From NCBI GenBank assembly GCA_023248535.1, contig JAHFEJ010000020.1, forward strand, positions 1 to 43,845: DNA of 43,845 bases, written 5' to 3'. Within the stretch, counting starts at the first letter, position 1, and each line of letters starts with the position of its first letter. The position numbers were made by a program, and so were the translations under genes. The notes under the pieces are model-generated. The model saw only the letters and a program-made list of their open reading frames with translations, did no database searches and was not told the DNA's origin. This document shows positions 15,199 to 24,537 of the stretch, piece by piece. The DNA comes from Nitrospinales bacterium. Lineage in GTDB: Bacteria; Nitrospinota_A; UBA7883; JACRGQ01.

Positions 15199-15606
15199 AT
15201 GAAAAACGGATCCGAAAAAATGAAAATACTCCTTGTGGATGATTCGAAACTGGTTCTCGATCTGTACAATCTCGGATTGAGCGACGAGCTATACGAAAAA
15301 AAAATCGCCATAAACGGCCGTGAAGCGCTGGAGATGTACGAAAACTGGCATCCCGACATGATCGTGCTCGACATCGTCATGCCGGAGGTCACCGGTTTTA
15401 CGGCGCTCAAGCAGATACGCGAACTGGAAAGGACCAACGGCCGCAACACCGCCATCGTGATGGCGACCGCGCTCTCCGACAAGAGCGACATTGTGGACTG
15501 CGCGCGGATCGGCATTCAGGGTTATATTATAAAACCGTTCAAGCATTCCGATATAGCGGCCCGGCTGGAAGGCTATTACGCCGCCTTCAAAAAAAACCAG
15601 AAGTAA
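15199..15606 (+). CDS. Single-domain response regulator
   Basis: This 135-residue protein is a receiver domain only: ILLVDDSK acidic pair, phospho-Asp in MIVLDIVMPEVTG, conserved Thr/Ala in VMATALS, switch Lys in YIIKPFK. There is no output domain, so it acts by protein contact or as a phosphate carrier. It is clearly similar to the regulator at 26195-26575: both share the GL-[NS]-D-x-LY, VDC and GxQGY patterns. Start choice is between ATG 15199 (directly at the expected transcription start) and ATG 15220 (GGA 9 bases upstream); the core domain begins just after the second. No kinase gene is adjacent. Confidence 0.9.
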   Translation: MKNGSEKMKILLVDDSKLVLDLYNLGLSDELYEKKIAINGREALEMYENWHPDMIVLDIVMPEVTGFTALKQIRELERTNGRNTAIVMATALSDKSDIVDCARIGIQGYIIKPFKHSDIAARLEGYYAAFKKNQK

Positions 15607-15679
15607 TAGCGCGCACCGTTCCCGGCATGCGCCGATTATTCATGATTCCGGCATGAAAAAACCGGGATAGAATATGCCG

Positions 15680-16456
15680 ATGAGAGATGTAATGCGCATC
15701 TGCGAACGGCTGGCCCCGCCGGGGCTGGCGGCGGATGGCGACAACGTGGGACTCGTGATTGGCGATCCCGCGGCCCGCTGTTCCGGGGTTGTTACCGCGC
15801 TGGATCTTACCGAAGGGGCGGTTGCCGCGGCCGTGGCGGCGCGAGCCAACCTTATCGTCGTTCATCACCCGCCGATCTATTATCCGCTGAAGCGGATCGA
15901 TCTTTCCACGCCGCAGGGGCGGCTTATCGCCGCCGTGCTTCGCCACGGCATCGCGGTCTACGCCATGCATACCAATCTCGATTTCGCCCCCAAGGGGCTC
16001 AATGATCATGTGGCGCGGCTGGTGGGGCTGAAGAACGTCCGCCCTGCCGCCGGGCCGGGAAAAACGGTGTACCGCATCGGCGCCTTGGGCAAAGGGATGA
16101 CCGCCGCCGCGTTCGCCCGTCAGGTTAAAAAGGCGCTGAACATTTCGTCGGCGCGCCTGTATGGCGGCGGGAAAAAGACGGTCAAGTGCGTGGCGGTCTG
16201 CACCGGATCGGGAGCCGACCTGCTGGCCGACGCGCAGGCGCGCGGGGCCGATCTGTTGCTGACCGGCGAGGTGCGGCACCACAACGCGATGGAATGCGCG
16301 GGGCGGGGGATGTGGATGATCGACGGCGGCCATTTGGGGACGGAGCGGCCAATGGCGGCGCTGGTTGCCGCCCATATTAAAAAGATGATGGCAAAATCGG
16401 GAAAAAGGACTAGAATCACATCCTTGTACATTGAAGAACCATTTAGGGACTATTGA
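15680..16456 (+). CDS. Nif3-like dinuclear metal centre protein
   Basis: This 258-residue protein belongs to the Nif3/YbgI family, hexameric proteins with a two-metal site; the physiological role is not settled. Visible ligand motifs are DNVGLVIGD near the start, VVHHPPIYY, MHTNLDFAPKGLND, and the C-terminal DGGHLGTERP, spread across the fold as in the family. The ATG at 15680 is favoured because TAGAAT at 15668-15673 lies 6 bases upstream; ATG 15674 directly abuts that box. The stop TGA overlaps the region before the next gene (zinc ribbon), suggesting co-transcription. This pair is a common arrangement in bacteria. Confidence 0.88.
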   Translation: MRDVMRICERLAPPGLAADGDNVGLVIGDPAARCSGVVTALDLTEGAVAAAVAARANLIVVHHPPIYYPLKRIDLSTPQGRLIAAVLRHGIAVYAMHTNLDFAPKGLNDHVARLVGLKNVRPAAGPGKTVYRIGALGKGMTAAAFARQVKKALNISSARLYGGGKKTVKCVAVCTGSGADLLADAQARGADLLLTGEVRHHNAMECAGRGMWMIDGGHLGTERPMAALVAAHIKKMMAKSGKRTRITSLYIEEPFRDY

Positions 16457-16464
16457 GGAACGCG

Positions 16465-17178
16465 GTGGAAAAAAATCTGGCACTTCTTATCGATCTGCAA
16501 AAGGCCGACGACGAAATTACCCGCATGGAAGCGGTCATTAACGCTTTCCCGGCCTTGATGAGCCAGCAGGACGCGGCGCTGGGCAAGGACCGGGCCGCCT
16601 ACGAGGAGTACAAAAAGAACCTCGAGGCCGTCAACAAGGCGCGGTTGGGCAAAGAGCGCGAGGTGGAAGAAAAAAAGGCCGCCATCGTAAAATCCCGCAT
16701 GAAGCTCAACGAAGTGAAAACCAACCAGGAATATCACGCCGCCCAGCAGGAAATCAAAAACATGGAAGAGGCCATCGGGCGGCTGGAAGACGAGCAGTTG
16801 GAGATCATGGAGCGGCTTGACGGGGCGAAGGCCGAAGAAAAAGGGTTTAAGGAAAAAGTGGCGGCGGAGGAAAAAGAATTCGCCGCTTTCAAGGCGGTGA
16901 AGGAAAAGGAGCTGGCGGAGGTCAAGGCGAAGGCGGAAGCGGCCCACACCCGGCGGAAGGGCATCGCCGCCGGCGTTGATCCGGCGGTGCTGTCACAGTA
17001 CGACCGGGTATTCAAGGTGCGCGAGCGCAAGGCGGTGGCCGAACTGAAAAACGGTTTCTGTTCCGCCTGTCACCAGATGGTGCTGCCGCAGTTGGCGGTG
17101 GAAGTCCGCACCGGCGCCCGCCTGCACACCTGCCCGCACTGCAACCGGTTCCTTTACGCGCTTCCTGATCCTAAATAA
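16465..17178 (+). CDS. Zinc ribbon coiled-coil protein (C4-type)
   Basis: A 237-residue protein with a long antiparallel coiled coil (about 5-170, rich in Glu, Lys and Ala, such as NMEEAIGRLEDEQLEIMERL) and a C-terminal zinc ribbon (CSACHQM and CPHCNRF, two CxxC pairs). This matches the family of coiled-coil zinc ribbon proteins usually next to Nif3-like genes; the precise role is unknown, with nucleic-acid or RNA-polymerase contact suggested for relatives. The GTG at 16465 is preferred, with GAGGA 5 bases upstream; the frame stays open to 16453. It directly follows the Nif3-like gene and precedes RNase P RNA. Confidence 0.85.
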   Translation: MEKNLALLIDLQKADDEITRMEAVINAFPALMSQQDAALGKDRAAYEEYKKNLEAVNKARLGKEREVEEKKAAIVKSRMKLNEVKTNQEYHAAQQEIKNMEEAIGRLEDEQLEIMERLDGAKAEEKGFKEKVAAEEKEFAAFKAVKEKELAEVKAKAEAAHTRRKGIAAGVDPAVLSQYDRVFKVRERKAVAELKNGFCSACHQMVLPQLAVEVRTGARLHTCPHCNRFLYALPDPK

Positions 17179-17183
17179 TTTTG

Positions 17184-17557
17184 GCGAAGGCGGACAGACG
17201 GCCGCCGCGCCCGGCAACGGGGGCGGAGGAAAGTCCGGACACCATAGAGCAGGGCACTCCTTAACGGGGAGCGGGAGTAATCCCAGGGAAAGTGCCACAG
17301 AAAAGATACCGCCCCTTCATTGGGGTAAGGGTGAAATGGCGAGGTAAGAGCTCACCGGGCCGGCGGCGACGCCGGCCGCATGGAAAACCCTGCCCGGTGC
17401 AAGGCCAAATAGGGGGGCGTTTCTCCGCAAGGAGAAAGGAAGTTGCTCGCTTCCCGCCTCCGGGTTGGCTGCTTGATCCCGCCGGCAACGGCGGGGCTTA
17501 GATAAATGGCCGTCGCCCCTCACGGGGTACAGAATCCGGCTTATAGTCCGCCTTCGC
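17184..17557 (+). ncRNA. rnpB: RNase P RNA, bacterial class A
   Basis: This is the catalytic RNA that trims the 5' leader of pre-tRNAs. Conserved elements appear in order: P1 strand GCGAAGGCGGAC, GAGGAAAGTCCGGACACC (J3/4-P4), AGGGAAAGTGCCACAGAAA, GATACCGCC, GGTAAGGGTGAAATGGCG and GGTAAGAGCTCACCG, the GGCTTAGATAAATGG region, and CAGAATCCGGCTTATAGTCC at the 3' side, closing with GTCCGCCTTCGC, which pairs with the 5' end. A pyrimidine run (TTTCTT) follows as a likely terminator. It lies just after the zinc ribbon gene in the same direction. Confidence 0.95.
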
Positions 17558-17623
17558 TTTCTTAAACTCTCACATGGCAGATGCACAATTCGGGAAGCGC
17601 GGAAGGATTTTTCGATCCGCGCC

Positions 17624-17672
17624 GGCCGTGGCCTATAGGCCATATTGCGTACCACGGCCCATCGGGCCGATT
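17624..17672. repeat. Hairpin cluster after rnpB, REP-like
   Basis: An outer stem GGCCGTGG/CCACGGCC (17624-17631, 17652-17659) encloses GGCC-TATA-GGCC, followed by GGCCCATCGGGCC. The segment CCCATCGGGCCGATTT recurs inverted near 15056. The gap 17558-17726 has no gene. It resembles the dispersed REP-like family but is too degenerate for a firm assignment. Confidence 0.4.
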
Positions 17673-17726
17673 TCTCATATCGCTGGCGCGCCAACGGGCG
17701 GCAAGAGTGCGCCCCTATGAAGGAAC

Positions 17727-19562
17727 TCAGCAGGAGATGGAAAAGCGGCGCAACCAGAGTTCGAACGAAAAAAGGAAAAAAAGCCGCTGCGAGTAATCCC
17801 CCCGTCCCGCCAGATGCGCCGTCACCATCTGTTCCACCGTTTTACGGTCCAGTACATCACGCAAGCGGGCATCGGGGCTACAAAGCGTTTCGCGCAGCAG
17901 GCCGGAAAGCTCTTTCCTGAACCACCCTTCGACCGGCGTTTCAAAACCGATCTTCTTCCGCCGCACAATGGCGGCGGGGAGACGGCGTCCGGCCAGTTGT
18001 TTGAGCAACCGTTTTTGCCGCAACCCCGCCACCTTGTATGCGGGGGGAAGCGATTCGGCGAACGAGGCGAGTTCCAGATCAAGCAACGGTACGCGCACCT
18101 CGAGGCCGTGCGCCATAGCCGCTTTGTCGGTGTATAGCAGCAGGTCGTCCGGCAGCTGCGTCCGGGCGTCCCAATACAGCGCCTGCGATAATGGCTCTTT
18201 TTCCGCCAGTTCGGCGCGGTACGGCGAGAGGTGATCGCGGTACGAACCGGCGGAACCGGTCAGGGTGATCTGCTCCTCTGGCGGAAAAAACCGGCGTGCG
18301 CGGCAGTAGCGCGCTTCATTATCCGGTTCGGCGGCCATCGCCACCGCCTTGCGCCACTTTTCCCCTAAGGGAAGCGTGGCGACCACACGGGGGATGAACG
18401 GCGGCAACCAGGCGACGTTGGCCCGCAACGATTCGGCAAGATGGCGCGCATACCCGCCCCAGAGTTCGTCGGCCCCCTGCCCGGAAAGAACCACCTTGCG
18501 GCTGCGGGCGATCTCTCCGCTCAGCAGGAACAACGGTACGGCGGATGTGGTGGCGGACGGCTCTTCGAGATGCCAGACCAGCCGCTCCATCAGCCCCATA
18601 AAATCGCGCGGCGCCACCGTCACCGCTTCGTGGTCAAGCCCCAGGATGGCGGCGGTTTCCGCCGCGGCCTTCACCTCGTTTTTTTCAAAGTCCCCTTCAA
18701 AACCGACGGTGAAGGCGGTCATTTTCGACGCGGCATGTTCGACGGCGAACGAGGCGACCAGCGCCGAATCGACGCCGCCGCTCAAGAGCACTCCCACCGG
18801 CACATCGGCCGCCAACTGCCGGCGCACCGCGTCGTCCGTGAGCCGTTGCAGCCGCTCCAGCGCATCGGCGGGATCGCCCTCCCACGGTGCGGCGGGGAGT
18901 GGGGCAAAGCGCGTCTCGCGCGCGGCGCCGTTTGGTTCCACGGTCAAGTAATGGCCGGGGCGCAGTTTGGCGATCCCCTCGAAGGGGGTGAGCGGCGCGG
19001 GAAAATAACGCCACTCCAGAGCCGCCGCCAAACCGGTACGTGAAAGGCGGGCCAACCCCTGCTCGGCGGCAAGGATGGCCTTCATCTCGGAGGCGAAATA
19101 GAACGCGCCCCCGGCACGGGCATAATAGAGCGGCTTTACGCCGAAAGGGTCACGCGCCAGATAGAGCAGCCGCTCCGCGCGGTCGTAAATGGCGACCGCG
19201 AAAATGCCGTTGAGTTTTTCAAGACAGCCGGTCCCCCACCTTTTGAAAGCCGCGAGGAACACTTCAGTATCGGATGAAGTCTGAAATTGATAATCGGCGG
19301 CGAGCGCCAGCTTCAGCTCACGGTAATTGTACAGTTCGCCGTTATAGGTGATGACATAGCGGCCGCAACCGGAAACCATCGGCTGAGCGCCGGTGGCCGG
19401 ATCGATGATAGCCAGCCTCCGGTGGCCGAATGCGGCGCAACCTTCGGCCCACATCCCTTCGCCGTCCGGCCCGCGATGCCCCAGCGCCCCGGTCATCCGC
19501 GCAAGACGGCCCCCATCCCCCGCGCGGGGAATAGGGTCAAGAAATCCGGCTATTCCACACAC
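17727..19562 (-). CDS. asnB: Asparagine synthase (glutamine-hydrolysing)
   Basis: This 611-residue enzyme makes asparagine from aspartate, ATP and glutamine. The N-terminus MCGIAGF places the nucleophile at Cys2, so the GTG at 19562 is certain in practice. The class II amidotransferase domain (1 to about 200) contains HRGPDGEG, and the synthetase domain has the PPi loop SGGVDS at 261-266 and GQGADELWGGY further on. The length is typical of the bacterial AsnB family. Paralogues act in cell-envelope or exopolysaccharide pathways; no such genes are adjacent, so plain asparagine synthesis is the default. It is followed upstream by putA in the same direction. Confidence 0.92.
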   Translation of the reverse strand: MCGIAGFLDPIPRAGDGGRLARMTGALGHRGPDGEGMWAEGCAAFGHRRLAIIDPATGAQPMVSGCGRYVITYNGELYNYRELKLALAADYQFQTSSDTEVFLAAFKRWGTGCLEKLNGIFAVAIYDRAERLLYLARDPFGVKPLYYARAGGAFYFASEMKAILAAEQGLARLSRTGLAAALEWRYFPAPLTPFEGIAKLRPGHYLTVEPNGAARETRFAPLPAAPWEGDPADALERLQRLTDDAVRRQLAADVPVGVLLSGGVDSALVASFAVEHAASKMTAFTVGFEGDFEKNEVKAAAETAAILGLDHEAVTVAPRDFMGLMERLVWHLEEPSATTSAVPLFLLSGEIARSRKVVLSGQGADELWGGYARHLAESLRANVAWLPPFIPRVVATLPLGEKWRKAVAMAAEPDNEARYCRARRFFPPEEQITLTGSAGSYRDHLSPYRAELAEKEPLSQALYWDARTQLPDDLLLYTDKAAMAHGLEVRVPLLDLELASFAESLPPAYKVAGLRQKRLLKQLAGRRLPAAIVRRKKIGFETPVEGWFRKELSGLLRETLCSPDARLRDVLDRKTVEQMVTAHLAGRGDYSQRLFFLFSFELWLRRFSISC

Positions 19563-19643
19563 CCGTCATACTCCCCGCTAAAGAACGCCATGACCGATTA
19601 TCGGCGGATACCGCGCCGGGCGCAAGGGGCCGGGAAGGAAAGT

Positions 19644-22619
19644 TCAGCTGGATTCGGGGGTGAAACCGCGGCGCATGCTGTTTTCGGCGATGCTGCGAGG
19701 ATGGCAAAAGTTCAACAAATAGCCGGGACCGCCCGCCTTCGTTCCGCCGCCGCTCATGCCGAACCCGCCAAACGGCTGCCGCCCCACCATCGCGCCGGTT
19801 ATCGCGCGATTGATGTACAGATTTCCCACGCGGAACATACGCTTCGCCAGCGCGATGTTGCGCGGATTGCGCGAGTAGACGCCCCCCGTCAACGCATATT
19901 CGGTGGACATGGCAATTGCGATGGCGGATTCAAAATCCTTTGCCCGCGCAACGGCTACCACCGGGCCGAACAGTTCGTTCTGCATCAAGGGATGCCGGAT
20001 ATCATCCACGGCAAAGACGGCGGGCGGGATGAAATACCCCCCATCAGGAACAACGTTCCCTTCACCGCGATATACCGCCTCGGCCCCCACGCCCGGATTT
20101 TGGATCGCTTCTTTCAACCGGCGGTACGCCACTTCGTCTATCACCGGGCCAAGACGGCATTCGGGCCGGTGGGCGGGGGCCATGATGATGCCGCGGCATG
20201 CATCGGCAAACCGGCGTAGGAATTCGACGTATGTTTTTTCCCCCACAACCACCACGCGGGAACAGGCCGAACATTTTTGCCCCGCGTAGCCGAACACGCT
20301 TTTCATGATGCCGCCGACCGCCTCGTCCATATCGGCGTCGTCGTCCACCACCACCGCGTTCTTGCCTCCCATCTCGCATACCACCCGTTTTAACTGGAGT
20401 TGGCCTGGAACGGTACGCCCCGCTTTTTCCACTATCGCCAGCCCCACTTCGCCGCTGCCGGTGAACGCTATCTGCGCCACCAGCGGATGCCGCACCAGCA
20501 TATCCCCCACCGTTTCCCCCGCACCGGGGATGAACTGTGCCACACCGGAAGGCACGCCCGCCGCGAGCAGACACTGGAAAAACCGGTATGCCGACGCGCA
20601 CGACTTTGACGACGGTTTCAGGATAACGCTGTTGCCGGCGGCCAGCGCGGCCACCGTCATGCCGCACAAAATGGCGACGGGAAAATTCCACGGGCTGATG
20701 ACAAGCGTCGGTCCGCGCCCCTCGTACGTCCACAAGTTCTCCTCGCCGGGTACCGCCCCCATGCAACGCGGCGCTAGTTCCAACAGCGCCTGCCGCGCGT
20801 AGTAGCGGCAGAAATCTATCGCCTCCCCTACATCGGCATCCGCCTCGCGCCACGGTTTCGCCACTTCATACGCTTCCAGCGCCGCCAGTTCGGCGCGACG
20901 CTCTTCCAGCAGGTCGGCGACTTTTCCTATGACCGCCGCCCGTTTCGCAACATCCCGCTCGCGCCACTCCAAAAAGCCCTGCATGGCGGACTGCACCGTA
21001 TCTTCCGCCTCGGCCAGCGTCGGCACGGCAACTGCGCTTACCCGCAATCCGGTTTCTCCGGGAGAGTGGCGATGCATCGTTTCACCGCCGTAACGCTCTT
21101 TACCTCGCACCACCACCGGCACGTTGACGGGCAAATTTTGGCGGCAACGCTCCATAGCTTCCGAAAATTCGCGGCGGACGGCGGCATCGGTGAAATCGGC
21201 GGGAGGAAAATTTTCAAACGGGGATGTGATGTCCCCCTTTATCATCAGCGGACGAAATGGTTTCCCGGCGCCAAATTCCGGCGCGGCCATGAATTCGGCG
21301 GCATCGGCCGCATCGTGATAAGTGAGCCGGATGAAACTGTTGTTGGAGGTGTTTTCCAACAAACGCCGCACCAGATAGCCGATGCCGGGCAACAGCTCGC
21401 CGATGGGGGCGTAAAGCCGCACGCGGTACCCCATGCCGTGCACGGCATCCCGCTCCGGCTCGGCCATGCCGTGAAGCATCTGCACCTCCAACGCCTCCGC
21501 CGGAATGCCGCGCCCCTTTGCCGCCGCGATGGCATGCAGCAGGGAGCGGCGGTTGTGGCTACCGAACGCCGGATGCAGGTGATTGATGTTATCCAGCAAC
21601 ATCCGGCTGAGCTGTTCGTAATTGGCATCGGTATCCTGCTTCGCGGTGAATACGGGGGACGGCAGGCCGCGCTGCTTTGCCACCGTTGTTTCGTAATCCC
21701 AATACGCCCCTTTGACAAGGCGCACGGTAAACGGCGTTCCGCGCCCCTTTGCCAGTATTAGCAACCGCTCCACATCGTGCGCGGCGCCATGCAGATACGC
21801 CTGCACCACGATGCCGATGTGCGGATGGTTTTTCAGTTCGGGCGATGATGCGATCTCCTCGAAGAGGCCGTAGGTGATCTCGTGATAGTCCCACTGCTCC
21901 AGATCGAAATTCACAAAGACATTGCGCTGTTTCGCCAGCAGCAGAAGCGGCAGCACCGTTTTTTTTAGCCGGGCTATCCCCCCTGCCGGGTCGGCGGCGT
22001 CCAGATTCTGGTCCATCGCCGAGATTTTCAGCGAGACGTTCGCCAGCGGTATCGGGCCGAGGTGGTTGAAGGCCAGAATGCGCGGCGGTTTTACGTCCGC
22101 CATCGCGCCGGCAAAACCGGTAATCAACGCCTCATACGCGGCGCGGTATTTTTCGGCCTCGCGCAGGCTCAAGGTAGATTCACCCAGGATGTCGGCGGTG
22201 AAAACAAAACCGTTCCCGGCCTCCTTCTGGAATGCGCGTACCGCCTCTTCGGCCGTACTGGCGATGATGAACCGGTGGGCAAGCTGCTCTACCCCTTTCC
22301 TGATGGCGGCGGAGGCGGGCGCGGCGAAAAGGCCCGATGCGGCGGCCTTCACGGCAAGGTCGGCAACGCCGGGAATATCGTGATGTCCGCCAAGCAGGTA
22401 TTCGCGCACATGATCCGATACCTGTTCCGGCGTTTCCAGCGAGGGGAGCACGTCGACGAACCGGTACAGGTCGGCCTTGAAGAGCGGGTCGGCCATCGCA
22501 AAATCGAGCAGGCGGCCGAACCAGAACGACGGATCGAAAATGCCGGGACGCGCGCCGCTGGCCAGGGCGCTGAACTGGCGGGCCAGATTTTGAATCTCGG
22601 CTTCAACGGCGTCGTTCAT
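19644..22619 (-). CDS. putA: Bifunctional proline dehydrogenase / glutamate semialdehyde dehydrogenase
   Basis: The enzyme oxidises proline to glutamate in two coupled steps. Of its 991 residues, about 1-450 form the FAD-dependent proline dehydrogenase barrel (VSLKISAMDQ, VNFDLEQWDYHE, RLVKGAYWDYE, GSHNRRSL, RLYAPIGELLPGIGYLVRRLLENTSNNSF), and the rest is the NAD-dependent aldehyde dehydrogenase (ISPWNFPVAI, FTGSGEVG, Glu in VCEMGGKN, catalytic Cys in GYAGQKCSACSR, KPSSK). The size is that of minimalist type-A PutA without the N-terminal DNA-binding domain, so it should not regulate its own gene. Electrons go to the quinone pool. The ATG at 22619 begins the conserved region. Confidence 0.95.
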   Translation of the reverse strand: MNDAVEAEIQNLARQFSALASGARPGIFDPSFWFGRLLDFAMADPLFKADLYRFVDVLPSLETPEQVSDHVREYLLGGHHDIPGVADLAVKAAASGLFAAPASAAIRKGVEQLAHRFIIASTAEEAVRAFQKEAGNGFVFTADILGESTLSLREAEKYRAAYEALITGFAGAMADVKPPRILAFNHLGPIPLANVSLKISAMDQNLDAADPAGGIARLKKTVLPLLLLAKQRNVFVNFDLEQWDYHEITYGLFEEIASSPELKNHPHIGIVVQAYLHGAAHDVERLLILAKGRGTPFTVRLVKGAYWDYETTVAKQRGLPSPVFTAKQDTDANYEQLSRMLLDNINHLHPAFGSHNRRSLLHAIAAAKGRGIPAEALEVQMLHGMAEPERDAVHGMGYRVRLYAPIGELLPGIGYLVRRLLENTSNNSFIRLTYHDAADAAEFMAAPEFGAGKPFRPLMIKGDITSPFENFPPADFTDAAVRREFSEAMERCRQNLPVNVPVVVRGKERYGGETMHRHSPGETGLRVSAVAVPTLAEAEDTVQSAMQGFLEWRERDVAKRAAVIGKVADLLEERRAELAALEAYEVAKPWREADADVGEAIDFCRYYARQALLELAPRCMGAVPGEENLWTYEGRGPTLVISPWNFPVAILCGMTVAALAAGNSVILKPSSKSCASAYRFFQCLLAAGVPSGVAQFIPGAGETVGDMLVRHPLVAQIAFTGSGEVGLAIVEKAGRTVPGQLQLKRVVCEMGGKNAVVVDDDADMDEAVGGIMKSVFGYAGQKCSACSRVVVVGEKTYVEFLRRFADACRGIIMAPAHRPECRLGPVIDEVAYRRLKEAIQNPGVGAEAVYRGEGNVVPDGGYFIPPAVFAVDDIRHPLMQNELFGPVVAVARAKDFESAIAIAMSTEYALTGGVYSRNPRNIALAKRMFRVGNLYINRAITGAMVGRQPFGGFGMSGGGTKAGGPGYLLNFCHPRSIAENSMRRGFTPESS

Positions 22620-22721
22620 CGGCTACAGTTTACCGTAACCGGCCCGCTTAATAAATGAGGACGCGATACGCCGCTTCCATATTAAACTCATGTATCGGAA
22701 TCAAAAAAAAGGATGCACCTA

Positions 22722-23261
22722 ATGGCCATCAAGGCGACGATCTTCAGGGTCACGCTTCAGGTTTCGGACATGGACCGGGCTTACTACAGCGGCCACGCGC
22801 TGACCATCGCCCAGCACTCTTCCGAAACGGATGAACGGACAATGGTGCGGCTGCTGGCATTTGCGCTGCATGCCTCGGAAGGATTGAAGTTCACCGAAGG
22901 AGTATCAGCCGGGGAAGACGAACCGGACATCTGGCAAAAAAACCTGACAGGGGATATAGAGGTGTGGATCGATGTCGGCCTCCCCGACGAAAAGAGGATC
23001 AGAAAAGCGTGCAACCGCTCGAAGCAGGTTTTCGTCTATGCCTACGGGGGGCGGACGGTGGAGCCGTGGTGGCAGTCCATCGCCGGAACGCTGGCGCGCC
23101 ATAAAAACCTGAAGGTGATCGAGCTTCCCCACGCGGCCACCCGGGCGTTGGGGGAAATGGCCAAAAAAACGATGGCGCTGCAGTGCACCATTCAGGACGG
23201 GCAGATATGGATGGGCGATTCGGCAAACAACGTCTTCATCGAGCCGCAGATATTGTTGTGA
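22722..23261 (+). CDS. YaeQ family protein
   Basis: A 179-residue protein of the YaeQ family, which has a PD-(D/E)XK nuclease-like fold and unknown cellular role. Recognisable stretches are IKATIFRVTLQVSDMDR at the start, LAFALHASEGLKFTEG, GEDEPDIWQKNLTGDIEVWIDVG and the C-terminal ALQCTIQDGQIWM. The length matches the family. The ATG at 22722 is chosen over 22713 because AAGGA lies about 8 bases upstream. It stands alone, divergent from putA. Confidence 0.9.
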   Translation: MAIKATIFRVTLQVSDMDRAYYSGHALTIAQHSSETDERTMVRLLAFALHASEGLKFTEGVSAGEDEPDIWQKNLTGDIEVWIDVGLPDEKRIRKACNRSKQVFVYAYGGRTVEPWWQSIAGTLARHKNLKVIELPHAATRALGEMAKKTMALQCTIQDGQIWMGDSANNVFIEPQILL

Positions 23262-23293
23262 CGGTCCGCCGGGCCGATGTGCCGGACTTCCGG

Positions 23294-23383
23294 GTAGGTA
23301 CAGGCTCTTAGCCTGTACCCGGCCTGCGGGCCGGCAAGTTTCTCCTGCGGAGAAAAGTACATGCTGAGAGCATGTACCCACCG
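23294..23383. repeat. REP-like hairpin cluster, inverted copy of 545-640
   Basis: GGTACAGGCT-CTT-AGCCTGTACC (23297-23319), GGCC-TGC-GGGCC, TTTCTCC-TGC-GGAGAAA (23339-23355) and GTACATGCT-GAG-AGCATGTAC (23357-23377) line up, as the reverse complement, with the four hairpins at 545-640 in the same order. The two copies are over 22 kb apart. The intact composite order shows that a multi-hairpin unit, not single hairpins, was copied. Confidence 0.75.
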
Positions 23384-23442
23384 AGTTTCCAGATGCGCGC
23401 GAGCGGACGTACACGGGCAAAAATCCGGGATAGAATAACCGG

Positions 23443-24522
23443 ATGGAGCAATGGGATTCCGAACGGATTTTTTTCAGCAGCCGCGAATTTTTCGATCACA
23501 TCCTCCACGCGATTCCGCTGGCCCAAAAAACCATCGATGTTGAAACCTATATCTTTGAACTGGACGGACTGGGCGTCCGTATCGTGGAGGAGCTGCGCCG
23601 CGCGGCCCAGCGGGGCGTGGCGGTGCGCATTATGCTGGATGGCGTTGGCTCGCTTCAGACGGCTGACGATGTGGCTGCCCGCTTCCGCGGCACAACCGCC
23701 GCCGTAAAGATATACCACCCGGTGCGCTGGTGGAGCTTTTTCGCGTTCGCACGCAATCTCAACCGGCGCAACCACCGTAAGATATGGCTGTTCGATTCAC
23801 GCACGGCGTATGCGGGAAGCATGAACATCGCGCAAAACGATTGGACCGATTACGGCATCCGCGTGGAAGGGAAATGGGTGGCGCTGCTGGGGCAGGCCTT
23901 TGAAAAATCCTGGCTGGGACACGCCCGCTGGAAAAAGCTTGCGCGGCCATCCTCGCTATGGCGGCGCGCGCCGTACCAAAAAGGGAAATGGATACGCCTG
24001 AACGATACGCTGCTGAAACGGCGGAGGAATTACAACCTGCTGCTCCGGCAATCAAACACGGCATCGCACCGGATCTGGCTGGCCAGCCCCTACTTCGTGC
24101 CACGGCTGGGCCTGGTTCGCGCGCTTTGCGCGGCCGCGCGGCGCGGTGTGGATGTGCGGATACTGGTGCCCAAAAACGCCGATGTGTTTTTCATGCCGTG
24201 GCTCGCTTCGACATATTTTCTGGTACTGTTGAACGCCGGCGTGAAAATTTTCGAATACCTCCCCGGCTTTTTCCACGCCAAGGTGCAGATGATAGACGAT
24301 TGGGCAAGTGTGGGATCGGCCAACCTGAACTACCGCTCGCTGCTTCACGATCTGGAGGCGGATGTCGTTGTTATTCACCCCGCGAACCGGAGACTGCTGG
24401 AAGCGGAACTGGAACGGAGTCTTGCCGACTCCAGGCCTGTGACGCAGGAATCGGTCAAGGAAACCCCTTGGTTTAAAAAAATCGCCTCCCGGTTGTTTTT
24501 GATTTTTAAGCGCATCCTTTGA
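23443..24522 (+). CDS. Phospholipase D-like / cardiolipin synthase-like protein
   Basis: This 359-residue protein has two HKD motifs: HRKIWLFD with SRTAYAGSMN near residue 112, and HAKVQMID with WASVGSANLN near 280. Two such motifs form one active site in cardiolipin synthases, which join phosphatidylglycerol or related lipids. The N-terminal membrane helices of ClsA are lacking, so it resembles the shorter ClsB/ClsC type. TAGAAT at 23431-23436 is 6 bases before the ATG, without a Shine-Dalgarno, pointing to a leaderless message. A basic, hydrophobic C-terminus (FKKIASRLFLIFKRIL) could bind membrane. Confidence 0.88.
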   Translation: MEQWDSERIFFSSREFFDHILHAIPLAQKTIDVETYIFELDGLGVRIVEELRRAAQRGVAVRIMLDGVGSLQTADDVAARFRGTTAAVKIYHPVRWWSFFAFARNLNRRNHRKIWLFDSRTAYAGSMNIAQNDWTDYGIRVEGKWVALLGQAFEKSWLGHARWKKLARPSSLWRRAPYQKGKWIRLNDTLLKRRRNYNLLLRQSNTASHRIWLASPYFVPRLGLVRALCAAARRGVDVRILVPKNADVFFMPWLASTYFLVLLNAGVKIFEYLPGFFHAKVQMIDDWASVGSANLNYRSLLHDLEADVVVIHPANRRLLEAELERSLADSRPVTQESVKETPWFKKIASRLFLIFKRIL

Positions 24523-24537
24523 GAGGCCACGCAGCAC

